64,000 nucleotides of DNA from Pseudoalteromonas sp. T1lg88 (lineage in GTDB: Bacteria > Pseudomonadota > Gammaproteobacteria > Enterobacterales > Alteromonadaceae): NCBI RefSeq assembly GCF_002964765.1, contig NZ_PQCF01000032.1:558001-622000 (forward strand). The letters are read 5' to 3'. The translations under genes were made by a program, and so were the position numbers. Shown here one piece after another: positions 43,869 through 52,806 of this stretch. The notes beneath the pieces are model-generated. The model was given only the letters and a program-made list of their open reading frames with translations, searched no databases and was not told the origin of the DNA. Position 1 is the first letter of the stretch; every line of letters starts with the position of its first letter.

Positions 43869-44777
43869 ATGCAAGAAAAATTAAAACAACTGACGCTGGG
43901 TTTAGCGGATGTCATCTATGGCAAAGAACAACAAATAAAACTCGCCCTATGCGCCATGCTATCCCGTGGCCATTTATTGCTTGAAGACCTGCCTGGCATG
44001 GGTAAAACAACCTTGTCTCACGGTTTGGCGCAAACCCTAGGCATGAGTTATCAGCGTATTCAATTTACCAGTGACTTATTGCCCGCGGATATTCTCGGCG
44101 CCAGTATTTTTAACACCAAAGAGCATAAGTTTACGTTTCATAAAGGCCCTATTTTCAGCCAAATTGTGTTGGCGGATGAAATTAACCGCGCCGGCCCTAA
44201 AACTCAAAGCGCCTTGCTTGAAGCCATGGAAGAAGGCTGTGTCAGTATAGACTCAGAGCGTTATACCTTACCGGAACCTTTTTTCGTAATTGCTACGCAA
44301 AACCCGCAGCATCAATCCGGTACCTTTCCACTTCCGGAATCCCAGCTGGATCGCTTTTTTATGCGACTTAGCCTGGGCTTTCCACCGGCAGACGCAGAAA
44401 AACTGCTGATCAAAGGTCTTGGTCCGCAAAGGCATAAATCAATAGAGCCTATTATCAGCTGCACCGAGCTGCAACAGATGCAAAATCACGTGGATAATAT
44501 AAGTATCGCCAACACAGTGGTCGATTATATTCTCGCCTTAGTGACTCTGACTCGTCATGACCGTGATATTACCCATCCTTTATCACCGCGAGCCAGTATC
44601 GCTCTGGCCCAAGGCGCTAAAGCCTGGGCGTTTTTGGAAGGCCGGGATTATGTGATGCCAGAGGATGTGCAGGCAGTTTTTTCCAGTATCTGTGAACATC
44701 GCGTCAATCCACATGACAATTACAGTCAGGCCAGCGTGTGCGACGATATCTTGCGCCGGGTTAAGGTGCCGCTCTAG
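43869..44777 (+). CDS. MoxR-family AAA+ ATPase
   Basis: A 302-residue MoxR chaperone-like ATPase. Walker A is in LEDLPGMGKTTLSHGLAQTLG (~38-58), Walker B in IVLADEINRAGPKTQSALLEAMEEG, sensor 1 in VIATQNPQHQSGTFPLPESQLDRFFMRL, and the lid domain ends with SPRASIALAQGAKAWAFLEGRDYVMPEDV. MoxR proteins usually sit beside DUF58 or von Willebrand-type genes and help mature or regulate envelope or metal-enzyme complexes. The downstream DUF58 gene begins two bases after the stop. Confidence 0.94.
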   Translation: MQEKLKQLTLGLADVIYGKEQQIKLALCAMLSRGHLLLEDLPGMGKTTLSHGLAQTLGMSYQRIQFTSDLLPADILGASIFNTKEHKFTFHKGPIFSQIVLADEINRAGPKTQSALLEAMEEGCVSIDSERYTLPEPFFVIATQNPQHQSGTFPLPESQLDRFFMRLSLGFPPADAEKLLIKGLGPQRHKSIEPIISCTELQQMQNHVDNISIANTVVDYILALVTLTRHDRDITHPLSPRASIALAQGAKAWAFLEGRDYVMPEDVQAVFSSICEHRVNPHDNYSQASVCDDILRRVKVPL

Positions 44778-44778
44778 T

Positions 44779-45768
44779 ATGACCGCCCTGCTGCGCAAGG
44801 CATTCGCCCCACTCCATCATCAATTACAAGATTGGCTGCTAAGGGATAAACATAAAACCACGTCGCTCACCTTAGGACACAGCACGGTTTACGTGCTGCC
44901 CTCAAAACTGGGTTTTGGTTTTATCCTGGTGGCTGCTCTGAACTTTATACTTGCCGCCAACTATCAAAATAATCTGGTACAACTGAGCTCCTATTTAATG
45001 TTAGTGCTGGTGCTTATGTCTTTGATCCAATCCTACGCCAATATCAAAGGGCTGCAGTTGCAATTTAAAGAAGTGGCCAGTGGTTATGCCAATCAAGAAC
45101 GCACTTATCGCCTCAGTCTGGCTAATCAGCAACGTAACAGCTATGCCATTCAATTACAGTGGCAAGGCAGCACGACTTTGGTTGAGAAGGTCGAAGATAG
45201 CAGCCAGGATGTCTCCATCCAGGGTGGGAAACAAGCGCGAGGCTATTATAAGGTACCGAGATTGAAGGTGTTTTCCACCTATCCCTTTGGTCTCGCAAAA
45301 GTATGGAGCTACCTCGATGCGAACGCCGATTATTATGTCTACCCTGCTCCTCAGCCCCATAATCATGGTTTAAGCAAGCAAGCACTTGATGACTCGCCGC
45401 AACAAAATTCCGGTGCTTTAAGCCAATCCGGTAATGACGAATTCGATGGCCTTAAAGAGCACAAACAGCTCGCCGATTACCGACGTATTTCCTGGAAACA
45501 CTTTGCCAAGCGAGAGCAGCTTTTAGTCAAAGAATTTATCACCGAGGCCGACGGCGCCTACGTAGTAGATTTTGAAAAGTTCCCTGGCGATGTTGAAAAT
45601 CGTTTAAGCCTGATGGCTTACAGTATTGAGCAGGCGCAAATCCAACATATGCCTATCGCCGTCGCACTGCCAGGCCTTATACTTGCCTGTAATAACAGCG
45701 ATGAACATTATCTCAAGGCGCTGCGTGCCCTCGCCCTTTATAAAAAGCGGGGCTCACACCATGAGTAA
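44779..45768 (+). CDS. DUF58 domain-containing protein
   Basis: A 329-residue protein starting at ATG 44779 (MTALLRKAFAPLHHQLQ), directly after moxR. Two hydrophobic segments near residues 45-90 (LGFGFILVAALNFILAANYQNNLVQLSSYLMLVLVLMSLIQSY) anchor it in the inner membrane. The DUF58 motif QSGNDEFDGLKEHKQLADYRRISWKHFAKREQLLVKEF follows near 215-255; it is a divergent vWA-related fold. The function of DUF58 is not defined; its constant partners are MoxR and TgpA. The last eight bases overlap the tgpA start as ATGAGTAA. Confidence 0.92.
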   Translation: MTALLRKAFAPLHHQLQDWLLRDKHKTTSLTLGHSTVYVLPSKLGFGFILVAALNFILAANYQNNLVQLSSYLMLVLVLMSLIQSYANIKGLQLQFKEVASGYANQERTYRLSLANQQRNSYAIQLQWQGSTTLVEKVEDSSQDVSIQGGKQARGYYKVPRLKVFSTYPFGLAKVWSYLDANADYYVYPAPQPHNHGLSKQALDDSPQQNSGALSQSGNDEFDGLKEHKQLADYRRISWKHFAKREQLLVKEFITEADGAYVVDFEKFPGDVENRLSLMAYSIEQAQIQHMPIAVALPGLILACNNSDEHYLKALRALALYKKRGSHHE

Positions 45769-47698
45769 TTTTGCCAGCAGCGCCCTTAGCTTTATTTATA
45801 TTGGCATCCTGATGATGTTGTCGGCCGAATTGCCGACCATGCTGTTGAGTCTGTTGCTCTTGTTATGCCTTTGGAACCTGCTATTAGCAAACAAGGGGCT
45901 CACACGCCCAGCCATGCTGGCAACCAACCTGCTGGCGGCGGCCTTATTGGCGGTACTCTTTATCACAGTAAATTTAAAACAAAGTGTCTTGTTGTTTGTG
46001 ATCATGCTGCTGCAGGCAAGCATTTTAAAACTCTTGCAGGCAGAGAGTGCTAAGCAACAACAAACCGTGATAGTGCTGACTTTTTTCTCTATCTCCACCG
46101 TGTTTCTTTATCAGCAGTCCTTGTATAGCACATTACTTGTAGGCGTTTTTTTCGTCACCTTAACCATTGCCCTGGCTAGCCTCAATGGCTTGCCAACCAC
46201 TCGTTTAGCCATGCGCAAGAGTATTTATTCGCTCTGTATTGCCGTGCCTTTGGCGGCCTTGATGCTGGTGTTTGTGCCTAAAATGCCGGCATTTTGGCAG
46301 TTACCCGGCGCCAATACCGCTAAAACTGGCTTGAATGAGCGCGTCGACCCTTTTGATATCGCCAGTTTGGCAAAATCCGATGAACTGGTATTTCGCGCCG
46401 AGTTCAATGATGATCAAGCAGCTCCGCCTTATTATTGGCGCGCCATGTTGCATACCAGTTTCGACGGCAAGGCCTGGGTAAAGGAAAAAGCCCCGGCCTA
46501 CGAGCGTCAAAATATAGATTGGCCCGCCTATACAGGTTCTGCACAAATATACCTGGAAAAAAGTGCCAACCCTTGGCTTTATACGCTAGGCGATGGGGTT
46601 AGCCCTGCCGCCGATGTCAGAAACATCAATGACGGTTTATTGCTGCGCCAAGACCCATCCGCGTCGAACTTTAAATATCCATTGCGTTATCGTCCACAAT
46701 TGCCCGCGGCGCTAAGCCAATACGAATATCGTTACTACACCCAATTACCACTACAAGGCAACCCGCTGGCCCGTAACCTGGCCAAGCGTTTGCTAGCGAA
46801 AAGTGATAATGTCGACGCTTTTATCAGTGAGCTCTATGAGCATTACCGCTATCAAGGTTTTACTTATACCCTGACCCCTACACCCATTACCGGGAGCAAC
46901 AGTCTGGATATTTTTCTCACTCAGACTCAGCGTGGCTTTTGCGGTCATTATGCCAGTGTCAGTGCCTTTATGATGCGCAGCGTTGGCATTCCTGCTCGTT
47001 TGGTATCCGGCTATTTGGGTGGAGAAAATGTCGGCGACAGTAATTATCTTTCTGTATATCAATACGATGCCCATGCCTGGGTGGAATATCACGATGGTGA
47101 ACAGTGGCAACGTTTTGATGCCACCTCAGTGGTCGCTCCTGAGCGCCTGAATGGCTCTTTGTCTCAAGTCGACCAGCTGCAACAGGAGTTTCGCGCCAAT
47201 CTGGATCTCGGACTATTACAGCTTAGTGGCTTTAAATCATTAAACTGGCTGCGGATTCAATTAGAGAAAATTGACTACCGCTGGACCAAATGGGTGCTTG
47301 GGTTCGACCAGGAAAAACAAAATAACTTTCTAAAAGAGTTGCTAGGCAGTCAGTTTGCACAATACAGTATGGCCCTTGTGGTTATTGGCATTGCCCTGGT
47401 GTTATTTGTTATCTTGATCCTCAGTTCGCGCCACCGCAAGGTGCAATTGACCTTCAGTGCCAAGCAGTTGGCCAAGCTATTTAATGCCGCCGATAATTCA
47501 TCCCTTTTATCACCAGAGCAACTGACACCCGTGGCGCAGCTAAACTATCTGGCAACGCATACGCCAAGACTTAAAACACAGATGGAGCAAATTTCTCGTT
47601 TTTACATCCAAGCCACCTACGAGCAGAAACCGCTCACAAAAAAACAGCGCTCAGAGTTTAGAAAAGTAGTAAATAAGTCAATAAAAATCATAGGGTAA
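45761..47698 (+). CDS. TgpA-type transglutaminase, membrane-bound
   Basis: A 645-residue protein with several N-terminal membrane segments (~10-180), a periplasmic transglutaminase-like domain, a further membrane segment near 545-565 ([20 protein letters not shown]) and a cytoplasmic DUF4129-like tail. The catalytic triad is C394 (RGFCGHYAS), H438 (DAHAWVEY) and D453 (RFDATS). In Pseudomonas aeruginosa, TgpA is an essential periplasmic transglutaminase. Start ATG 45761 overlaps the DUF58 gene; the antiporter gene starts two bases after the stop. The substrates are unknown, but the context points to cell-envelope work. Confidence 0.92.
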   Translation: MSNFASSALSFIYIGILMMLSAELPTMLLSLLLLLCLWNLLLANKGLTRPAMLATNLLAAALLAVLFITVNLKQSVLLFVIMLLQASILKLLQAESAKQQQTVIVLTFFSISTVFLYQQSLYSTLLVGVFFVTLTIALASLNGLPTTRLAMRKSIYSLCIAVPLAALMLVFVPKMPAFWQLPGANTAKTGLNERVDPFDIASLAKSDELVFRAEFNDDQAAPPYYWRAMLHTSFDGKAWVKEKAPAYERQNIDWPAYTGSAQIYLEKSANPWLYTLGDGVSPAADVRNINDGLLLRQDPSASNFKYPLRYRPQLPAALSQYEYRYYTQLPLQGNPLARNLAKRLLAKSDNVDAFISELYEHYRYQGFTYTLTPTPITGSNSLDIFLTQTQRGFCGHYASVSAFMMRSVGIPARLVSGYLGGENVGDSNYLSVYQYDAHAWVEYHDGEQWQRFDATSVVAPERLNGSLSQVDQLQQEFRANLDLGLLQLSGFKSLNWLRIQLEKIDYRWTKWVLGFDQEKQNNFLKELLGSQFAQYSMALVVIGIALVLFVILILSSRHRKVQLTFSAKQLAKLFNAADNSSLLSPEQLTPVAQLNYLATHTPRLKTQMEQISRFYIQATYEQKPLTKKQRSEFRKVVNKSIKIIG

Positions 47699-47700
47699 AA

Positions 47701-49017
47701 ATGAATTCAGTCATTGTCGGCGTATTTCTTATGCTGTTATTGACCCTGTTTCGGGTCAATGTCATTGTCGCCATGACGGTCGCGGCGCTTGTCAGCGGCT
47801 TGGTCGGTGGGCTTTCCCTTACCGATACGGTCACAGCTTTCAACACAGGTCTCTCCGGCGGCGCTGAAATAGCCTTAAGCTATGCCATGCTCGGCGCTTT
47901 TGCCGTCGCCATCGCCAAGTCCGGACTGACCAATTTATTGGCGGCGCGCTTATTGGTGTTAATGGGCAAAGAGCAAACATCGGAGCGTTTTTTATCCTTC
48001 GCCATTATGGCCGTGGTGCTGTTTTGCGCCTTAAGTTCGCAAAACCTGATCCCCGTACATATCGCCTTTATTCCGATTTTAATTCCGCCACTTTTGGCGA
48101 TTTTTAATCGTTTGCAGATGGACCGCCGTGCCATTGCCTGTATTCTTACCTTTGGTTTAGCCACCGCTTACATGGTACTGCCCTACGGTTTTGGCGGTAT
48201 TTATCTATACAATATTTTGCACCTTAACCTGGTTGAAAATGCCTTAGTTATCGACAAAAGTGACGTACCACAGGCCATGATCATCCCTGCCATCGGCATG
48301 TTTGTGGGGTTATTGGTGGCGGTGTTTATCAGTTATCGTCGCAAACGTGAATACAATCACACCCTGGTGAGCGAGGCGAAATCCTTAGAAGTTGAAAACC
48401 CAGGCAAGGTATTACTGGTCGGCACCTTGGCTATTGTTTTATCCCTGATCGCCCAGTTTATGAGTCAGTCTATGATCCTGGGTGGCTTGGTTGGGGTTAT
48501 GGTCTTTACCCTTTTTGGTATCGTCAAATGGCATGAAAACCAGGATGTGTTTTCTAAAGGCGTGGCCATGATGGCGATGATAGGCTTTATTATGATCTCG
48601 GCTCAGGGCTTTGCCGAGGTCATGAAGGCAACCGGCCATATAGATACTTTGGTCAGCGGCGCCGCAGATATGATTGCCGGTAATAAGCCCGTGGCGGCAC
48701 TGCTAATCCTGTTAGTTGGCTTAATGATCACCATGGGCATAGGCAGCTCGTTTTCCACCGTGCCCATTATCGCCGCCCTCTTTGTGCCCTTGTGTTTGCA
48801 ACTTGGTTTTTCACCCATGGCTACCGCAGCCCTTGTTGGGACTGCCGGTGCGTTAGGGGATGCCGGCTCCCCCGCTTCGGACTCAACCCTAGGGCCAACA
48901 TCGGGCTTAAATGTCGATGGCCAACACGACCATATCTGGGATTCAGTGGTGCCAACCTTTATCCACTTTAATATTCCCTTAGTCCTGTTTGGTTGGATAG
49001 CCGCCATGGTGCTTTAG
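47701..49017 (+). CDS. NhaC-like Na+/H+ antiporter family protein
   Basis: A 438-residue inner-membrane carrier with about 11-12 hydrophobic segments. It belongs to the Na+/H+ antiporter (NhaC/ion-transporter superfamily) group, with the terminal motif [48 protein letters not shown] typical of this subfamily. Members include proposed amino-acid or organic-anion carriers as well as antiporters, so the substrate is open. It starts two bases after tgpA, an unexpected partner for a MoxR-DUF58-TgpA unit. A terminator follows. Confidence 0.85.
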   Translation: MNSVIVGVFLMLLLTLFRVNVIVAMTVAALVSGLVGGLSLTDTVTAFNTGLSGGAEIALSYAMLGAFAVAIAKSGLTNLLAARLLVLMGKEQTSERFLSFAIMAVVLFCALSSQNLIPVHIAFIPILIPPLLAIFNRLQMDRRAIACILTFGLATAYMVLPYGFGGIYLYNILHLNLVENALVIDKSDVPQAMIIPAIGMFVGLLVAVFISYRRKREYNHTLVSEAKSLEVENPGKVLLVGTLAIVLSLIAQFMSQSMILGGLVGVMVFTLFGIVKWHENQDVFSKGVAMMAMIGFIMISAQGFAEVMKATGHIDTLVSGAADMIAGNKPVAALLILLVGLMITMGIGSSFSTVPIIAALFVPLCLQLGFSPMATAALVGTAGALGDAGSPASDSTLGPTSGLNVDGQHDHIWDSVVPTFIHFNIPLVLFGWIAAMVL

Positions 49018-49035
49018 ACAAACCAAGTAAGATTC

Positions 49036-49060
49036 AAAAAGAGCCGCATCGCGGCTTTTT
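49036..49060 (+). terminator. Terminator after the antiporter gene
   Basis: AGCCGC-ATC-GCGGCT flanked by AAAAAG and TTTTT, 20 bases after the stop; it probably ends the five-gene receiver-to-antiporter unit. Confidence 0.85.
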
Positions 49061-49180
49061 GTCCTTTGTAATACCGCAATTTGTCATTCCCTTGAAAAGC
49101 TTTAACTAATGATTAGTTGGGAAAGCCAAGGTTGATCATGTCAAAACGTTAGTATGATGTGTTCATTGTGCGTGGGCAGA

Positions 49181-49205
49181 TTAAAAAAGGGAGCCTTAGC
49201 TCCCA
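49181..49205 (-). terminator. Terminator of the PTPS-M23-thioesterase operon
   Basis: On the minus strand GGGAGC-TAAG-GCTCCC is followed by TTTTTT, directly after the thioesterase stop. Confidence 0.9.
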
Positions 49206-49211
49206 TTCTTA

Positions 49212-49649
49212 TTAGTCTTGAAATCCGTTTATCATTCGCTCGCAGACTACAGGAGTTGGCCTGTGGTTTTCATCAACGGCAACAAAGGTAAAGCTGCCAC
49301 GAATGGCTAAATGCTTGTTATCTTTATGCATGGTCTCAAGGAAGATTTCGACATCCACCCTTAAGCTGGTGTTACCTACGTGTACTACCTTAGAAACTAA
49401 CTCGGCAAAGGTACCGGCAGGAATAGCTTCTTTAAAGTCAACGCGGTCTGATGAAATGGTTACCAAAGGCTTGCGACAAAAGCGGGTCGCAGCGATAAAG
49501 GCGACCTCATCCATCCAGGCCAAGGCATCGCCACCGAACAAGGTGTTGTGGTGGTTGGTACGCCCAGGAAACACGGTTTTGGTTACATGGGTAATTGAGT
49601 CTTGAATACGCTGTGCAACAACGGCATCTTTATCTAGGGTATTAGTCAT
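49212..49649 (-). CDS. Hotdog-fold acyl-CoA thioesterase
   Basis: A 145-residue thioesterase of the YciA/acyl-CoA hydrolase type. The motif HHNTLFGGDALAWMDEVAFIAATRF carries the active-site Asn/Asp of the hotdog helix, and SSDRVDFKEAIPAGTFAELVSKVVHVGNTSLRVDVEIF is the second family block. It should hydrolyse acyl-CoA in the cytoplasm. Its start overlaps the last eight bases of the M23 gene (ATGACTAA), so it is translationally coupled to an exported peptidase; the biological link between the two is unclear. Confidence 0.9.
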   Translation of the reverse strand: MTNTLDKDAVVAQRIQDSITHVTKTVFPGRTNHHNTLFGGDALAWMDEVAFIAATRFCRKPLVTISSDRVDFKEAIPAGTFAELVSKVVHVGNTSLRVDVEIFLETMHKDNKHLAIRGSFTFVAVDENHRPTPVVCERMINGFQD

Positions 49650-50502
49650 TCGTGTTAGCTTCGCTCGCTAAAGTGTCTATCATCATAAGTTGCGGGTCTA
49701 ATCGGGTGTTAAACCAGTTAAAACGCCAGTCTAAATGCGGGCCTGTTACCCGCCCTGTGGCACCAATTTGGCCGATGCGCTCGCCTGTTTTTATCATTTC
49801 GCCTTTTTCCACCAACACCTTGTGCATATGGATATAGGTTGAACTGATACCGTGGCCATGATCGATAATCACAGTACCACCTGAGTAATATAGGTCCGGA
49901 TGAGCGAACACCACGCGTCCTGGTAAAGGTGCATAAATGGGCGTGCCCGTCTTATTAGCGATATCCAAACCGAAATGAGGGCGTTTGGGCGTACCGTTGA
50001 AGTACCTTTGGCTGCCATACACACCAGAAATTCGACCTTTGGCTGGGCGATACACGGGCGCTATAAAATCTGTTAAATCCGATTCATTGGCACGGGCCTC
50101 ACGAACCATGGCAGCGTCGCTGCGAATGCGCTCCAACACCTCTTTAGGTGGTTCTACGTACTTTTGCTCCACCCCTTCGATTTTATCTATCTTATATTCG
50201 CGTTGGCTGACGTTAAAGTCGAGTTGCTGCCAGTTACCCTGCTTATCAAGCCATTTTAGCTGCTGCTGTGGCTCGGCATCACGGTCTATACCAAAGACAA
50301 AATAGCCTTCAGCGCTGCGTTTAAGTTCACGCTCAGCAAACACGACTTTTTGCGCATGGGGCAATTGGCCAATAAGCATGGCACCTTGTGTCAATGTCCC
50401 CTTAACCAAGGGCTGTGGCAACTGCGCAGCCTTGGCCGCGGCCGGCGAACTACTGATACATGCTAGGGTAATTAAACTCGAACAAATGAAGCGTTTAAGC
50501 AT
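49642..50502 (-). CDS. M23-family (LytM) metallopeptidase, exported
   Basis: A 286-residue precursor with a signal peptide (MLKRFICSSLITLACISSSPAAAKA). The first ~130 mature residues form a beta-rich N-terminal domain (LVKGTLTQGAMLIGQLPHAQKVVFAERELK...). The LytM domain carries the zinc motifs HFGLDIAN (HxxxD), STYIHMHK (with the HxH-type pair) and GPHLDWRFNWF. All ligands appear present, so it may cut peptidoglycan cross-bridges or activate an amidase. It overlaps the PTPS gene upstream and the thioesterase gene downstream by eight bases each. Confidence 0.9.
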   Translation of the reverse strand: MLKRFICSSLITLACISSSPAAAKAAQLPQPLVKGTLTQGAMLIGQLPHAQKVVFAERELKRSAEGYFVFGIDRDAEPQQQLKWLDKQGNWQQLDFNVSQREYKIDKIEGVEQKYVEPPKEVLERIRSDAAMVREARANESDLTDFIAPVYRPAKGRISGVYGSQRYFNGTPKRPHFGLDIANKTGTPIYAPLPGRVVFAHPDLYYSGGTVIIDHGHGISSTYIHMHKVLVEKGEMIKTGERIGQIGATGRVTGPHLDWRFNWFNTRLDPQLMMIDTLASEANTND

Positions 50503-51352
50503 AACTGATGGATCCTTTCCCTACCCCTTCATAAGCCGTTACTTTAATCTGCTTGTCTGGGTATTCTCGTTTTAATTCTTGCGCCATAAAGTCGGCAATA
50601 CATTCAACCGTGGTATCACAAGGGAGTATTTCAACGCGTTCGGCGCTAATGGCCAGCTCAAATTCGCCCTGAGTTGAGCGATAACGGCTGCAGAGGTCAC
50701 CCTCTTTGGCTTGGATATGTTGCAGTTGCGTTGCTTCAACCTGATCTTCTGCACTAAGCAGGTAGATATCTTCCCAGCGATCAGCCCACTGTTTTTGCAG
50801 GCGCGGCATTGCCATACCATCGAGCTCCATACCCAGGGTGCTGCGATGACCATGAATAATACGCTGGCAATTACCGTCGTGCTTTTTCAGGCCGTGAGAA
50901 TAATGATAATAGAAGCTATTGCTTGGCTCCGGGCGTAAATGCAAACCCATGCCGGTAACATTGGCCGGTAATTGCGGGGTGATCAAGGCAATAAGATGTG
51001 CGATTAAGGCCTGCTCATCAATGCGCGGCGCATCGATTTTGCTTACCGCTTGCAGCGGTGCACTCATGGCAAGGTGATGCTTGGCACCAAAATGCGCATC
51101 AAGAATCACCATGTCGTCATTTTCAATCAGGCTTATATCCGCCTGCATTGGCACGGCCAGGGTATGGTCGACGCTGTCATCGATAATGCGCTTTATCTGC
51201 TTTTTTACCAAGCCAAAATCAAGCACCATGGACTCATCATTCAAAGCACCATCCAGGGTCAAATCAACAATCCAACTTTCTCCTACCGGTCCACGGTCGG
51301 GACAAAAATATGAAAAATCGATAACGGTAAGATCGTTGACAAACAAAGTCAT
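50495..51352 (-). CDS. 6-carboxytetrahydropterin synthase (PTPS/QueD) family protein, double length
   Basis: A 285-residue protein with two PTPS-like halves, about twice QueD (120 residues). The first half reads MTLFVNDLTVIDFSYFCPDRGPVGESWIVDLTLDGALNDESMVLDFGLVKKQIKRIIDDSVDHTLAVP. The second has YHYSHGLKKHDGNCQRIIHGHRSTLGMELDG and a C-terminal VECIADFMAQELKREYP...VTAYEGVGKGSISYA. The second half keeps His residues in the position of the QueD zinc site (HSHGLxxHDGNCQRIIHGH). The first half looks degenerate, with Y/S in place of the zinc His. Enzymatic role in queuosine synthesis is possible but unproven. It is first in a coupled trio with M23 and the thioesterase. Confidence 0.82.
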   Translation of the reverse strand: MTLFVNDLTVIDFSYFCPDRGPVGESWIVDLTLDGALNDESMVLDFGLVKKQIKRIIDDSVDHTLAVPMQADISLIENDDMVILDAHFGAKHHLAMSAPLQAVSKIDAPRIDEQALIAHLIALITPQLPANVTGMGLHLRPEPSNSFYYHYSHGLKKHDGNCQRIIHGHRSTLGMELDGMAMPRLQKQWADRWEDIYLLSAEDQVEATQLQHIQAKEGDLCSRYRSTQGEFELAISAERVEILPCDTTVECIADFMAQELKREYPDKQIKVTAYEGVGKGSISYA

Positions 51353-51533
51353 AGGTCAGCCTAACAAGCAATTGATAATTTTGCCCAAAATTATACAGAG
51401 GAAAGGGTTAAATTGCTGCCCTTTTGCGGATTTATTGAAGATTCTCGCCCCTGTAACAGCGACACAACGCCAGATTCACATAAATTAAATAAAAACCTGT
51501 AAATCTAGACCATTAAATGACTGCTCAGAGTTG

Positions 51534-51557
51534 TTTAGCGTACAGGTGTACGCTAAA
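51534..51557. promoter_or_regulatory. FabR-type operator upstream of fabA
   Basis: A perfect palindrome with arms TTTAGCGTACA and TGTACGCTAAA around GG. Its core AGCGTACA-N2-TGTACGCT is the binding pattern known for FabR, the repressor of unsaturated fatty acid synthesis (fabA, fabB) in gammaproteobacteria. It lies 33 bases before the fabA start, where it would overlap the promoter or early transcript. Confidence 0.85.
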
Positions 51558-51589
51558 GTAGCTGCAAATTTTCAAACAATAAGTGTGTT

Positions 51590-52105
51590 ATGGAACGTAA
51601 GAATAGCTACTCGAAAGAAGACTTGGTGTTGTGTGGTGAAGGTAAAATGTTCGGCGAGAACAACTGCCGCCTTCCTAGCGACAATATGTTAATGATGGAC
51701 CGCATCGTTTCTATTACCGAAGACGGTGGTGAGCATGGTAAAGGTCAGATCGTAGCCGAGCTGGATATTGACCCATCACTGTGGTTCTTTGACTGTCACT
51801 TCAAGGGCGATCCGGTTATGCCTGGTTGTCTTGGCCTTGATGCTATGTGGCAAATCGTGGGCTTTTTCTTAGGTTGGTCAGGTGGTCCTGGGCTAGGTCG
51901 CGCACTGGGTGTGGGTGAAGTTAAATTTACCGGTCAAATCCTACCTACGGCGAAAAAAGTAACCTATCGCATCGATATGAAGCGCGTTATTAAGCGTAAA
52001 CTATTTATGGGTATGGCCGATGGTACTGTAGAAGTAGATGGCCGCGTTATCTATGAAGCGAAAGATTTAAAAGTAGGTCTTTTCCAAGATACCAGCGCGT
52101 TTTAA
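51590..52105 (+). CDS. fabA: 3-hydroxydecanoyl-ACP dehydratase/isomerase FabA
   Basis: FabA dehydrates 3-hydroxydecanoyl-ACP and isomerises trans-2- to cis-3-decenoyl-ACP, the entry to unsaturated fatty acids. The 171-residue product has catalytic H70 ([15 protein letters not shown]) and D84 (LGLDAMWQ) at the E. coli positions and the [20 protein letters not shown] strand ([21 protein letters not shown]). A perfect FabR-type palindrome lies just upstream. The gene is convergent with rmf, its neighbour in E. coli as well. A strong terminator separates them. Confidence 0.97.
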   Translation: MERKNSYSKEDLVLCGEGKMFGENNCRLPSDNMLMMDRIVSITEDGGEHGKGQIVAELDIDPSLWFFDCHFKGDPVMPGCLGLDAMWQIVGFFLGWSGGPGLGRALGVGEVKFTGQILPTAKKVTYRIDMKRVIKRKLFMGMADGTVEVDGRVIYEAKDLKVGLFQDTSAF

Positions 52106-52125
52106 TCATCTGCATTAACGCTACA

Positions 52126-52151
52126 AAAAACGCCGCTTTATAGCGGCGTTT
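52126..52151. terminator. Bidirectional terminator between fabA and rmf
   Basis: Perfect ten-pair hairpin AAAACGCCGC / GCGGCGTTTT around TTTATA, between convergent fabA and rmf. Confidence 0.9.
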
Positions 52152-52162
52152 TAATTGAAAAT

Positions 52163-52333
52163 TTAGACTTTAAATTGGGCTCGTTCTTCGATGGCCTCTC
52201 GCCACCCGCCAAGCCATTGTGATCGCGGGTCGAGCTGTTGGTAGGGGCAGTTTTCTTTTGAGCGGCCTGCCAAGCCTGCTTTATAACCTTGAGAATGGGC
52301 GCGTTCTAGACGATCACGTTTTTGTCTCTTCAT
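52163..52333 (-). CDS. rmf: Ribosome modulation factor RMF
   Basis: RMF dimerises 70S ribosomes to inactive 100S particles in stationary phase. The start is ATG 52333 (MKRQKRDRLERAHSQGYKAGLAGRSKENCPYQQLDPRSQWLGGWREA), giving 56 residues against 55 in E. coli; GAGGA lies upstream, and an ATG six codons further up adds a non-homologous MVRTLP. Nearly every residue of the central region is identical to E. coli RMF. Expression is expected to respond to ppGpp and growth rate. Confidence 0.96.
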   Translation of the reverse strand: MKRQKRDRLERAHSQGYKAGLAGRSKENCPYQQLDPRSQWLGGWREAIEERAQFKV

Positions 52334-52806
52334 AGGTAAAGTCCTCACCATTGTAGTTTCGTCATTTGTAGTGTTTTTATCATCTACAAGTAATGGATAA
52401 TTAATAGAACTGTCACTTTAGATAGCCATACTTATTACCACATTGGGTTATTTCGGCTAAATGAGCAGTTATTGACTGCGAAAAAATAAGTGGCCGTACC
52501 TCTGTTTCTTCGACCGATTACATGGACTCCGTAATAAAGGCATCGTCGGTAGTGCTAAAACCCCGTGTAATTGACGGTAATATTTTTTTTGCACAAAACG
52601 GACAATACTTACAACTACTGACAGCAAAAGCGACTAATAAGTTCCGCTGTCCCTAAGGTCAATCTGCCGTCTCTTGAGACAGTTTTCAAGTCTTATTTTT
52701 TTGTCTGACTAGATATAATATGTGCGGGCAATTGATAGAAAAGAAAAGTGGCGCAGATCTTTATGAAACTGCGCTGGCGTACCCCATTCTTATGTTAATT
52801 TTTGCA
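52334..52806. other. Gene-free region between rmf and the kinase gene
   Basis: About 470 bases with no convincing coding frame. The part next to rmf is AT-rich and must hold its promoter. I see a small dyad GTCTC-TT-GAGAC at 52669-52680 and the kinase-gene hairpin at 52751-52774. Nothing else stands out. Confidence 0.4.
52738..52776 (-). terminator. Possible terminator of the kinase gene
   Basis: On the minus strand GCGCAG (774-769 side) and CTGCGC form a six-pair stem with a 12-base loop, followed by CACTTTTCTTTTC, about 33 bases after the kinase stop. Confidence 0.45.
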
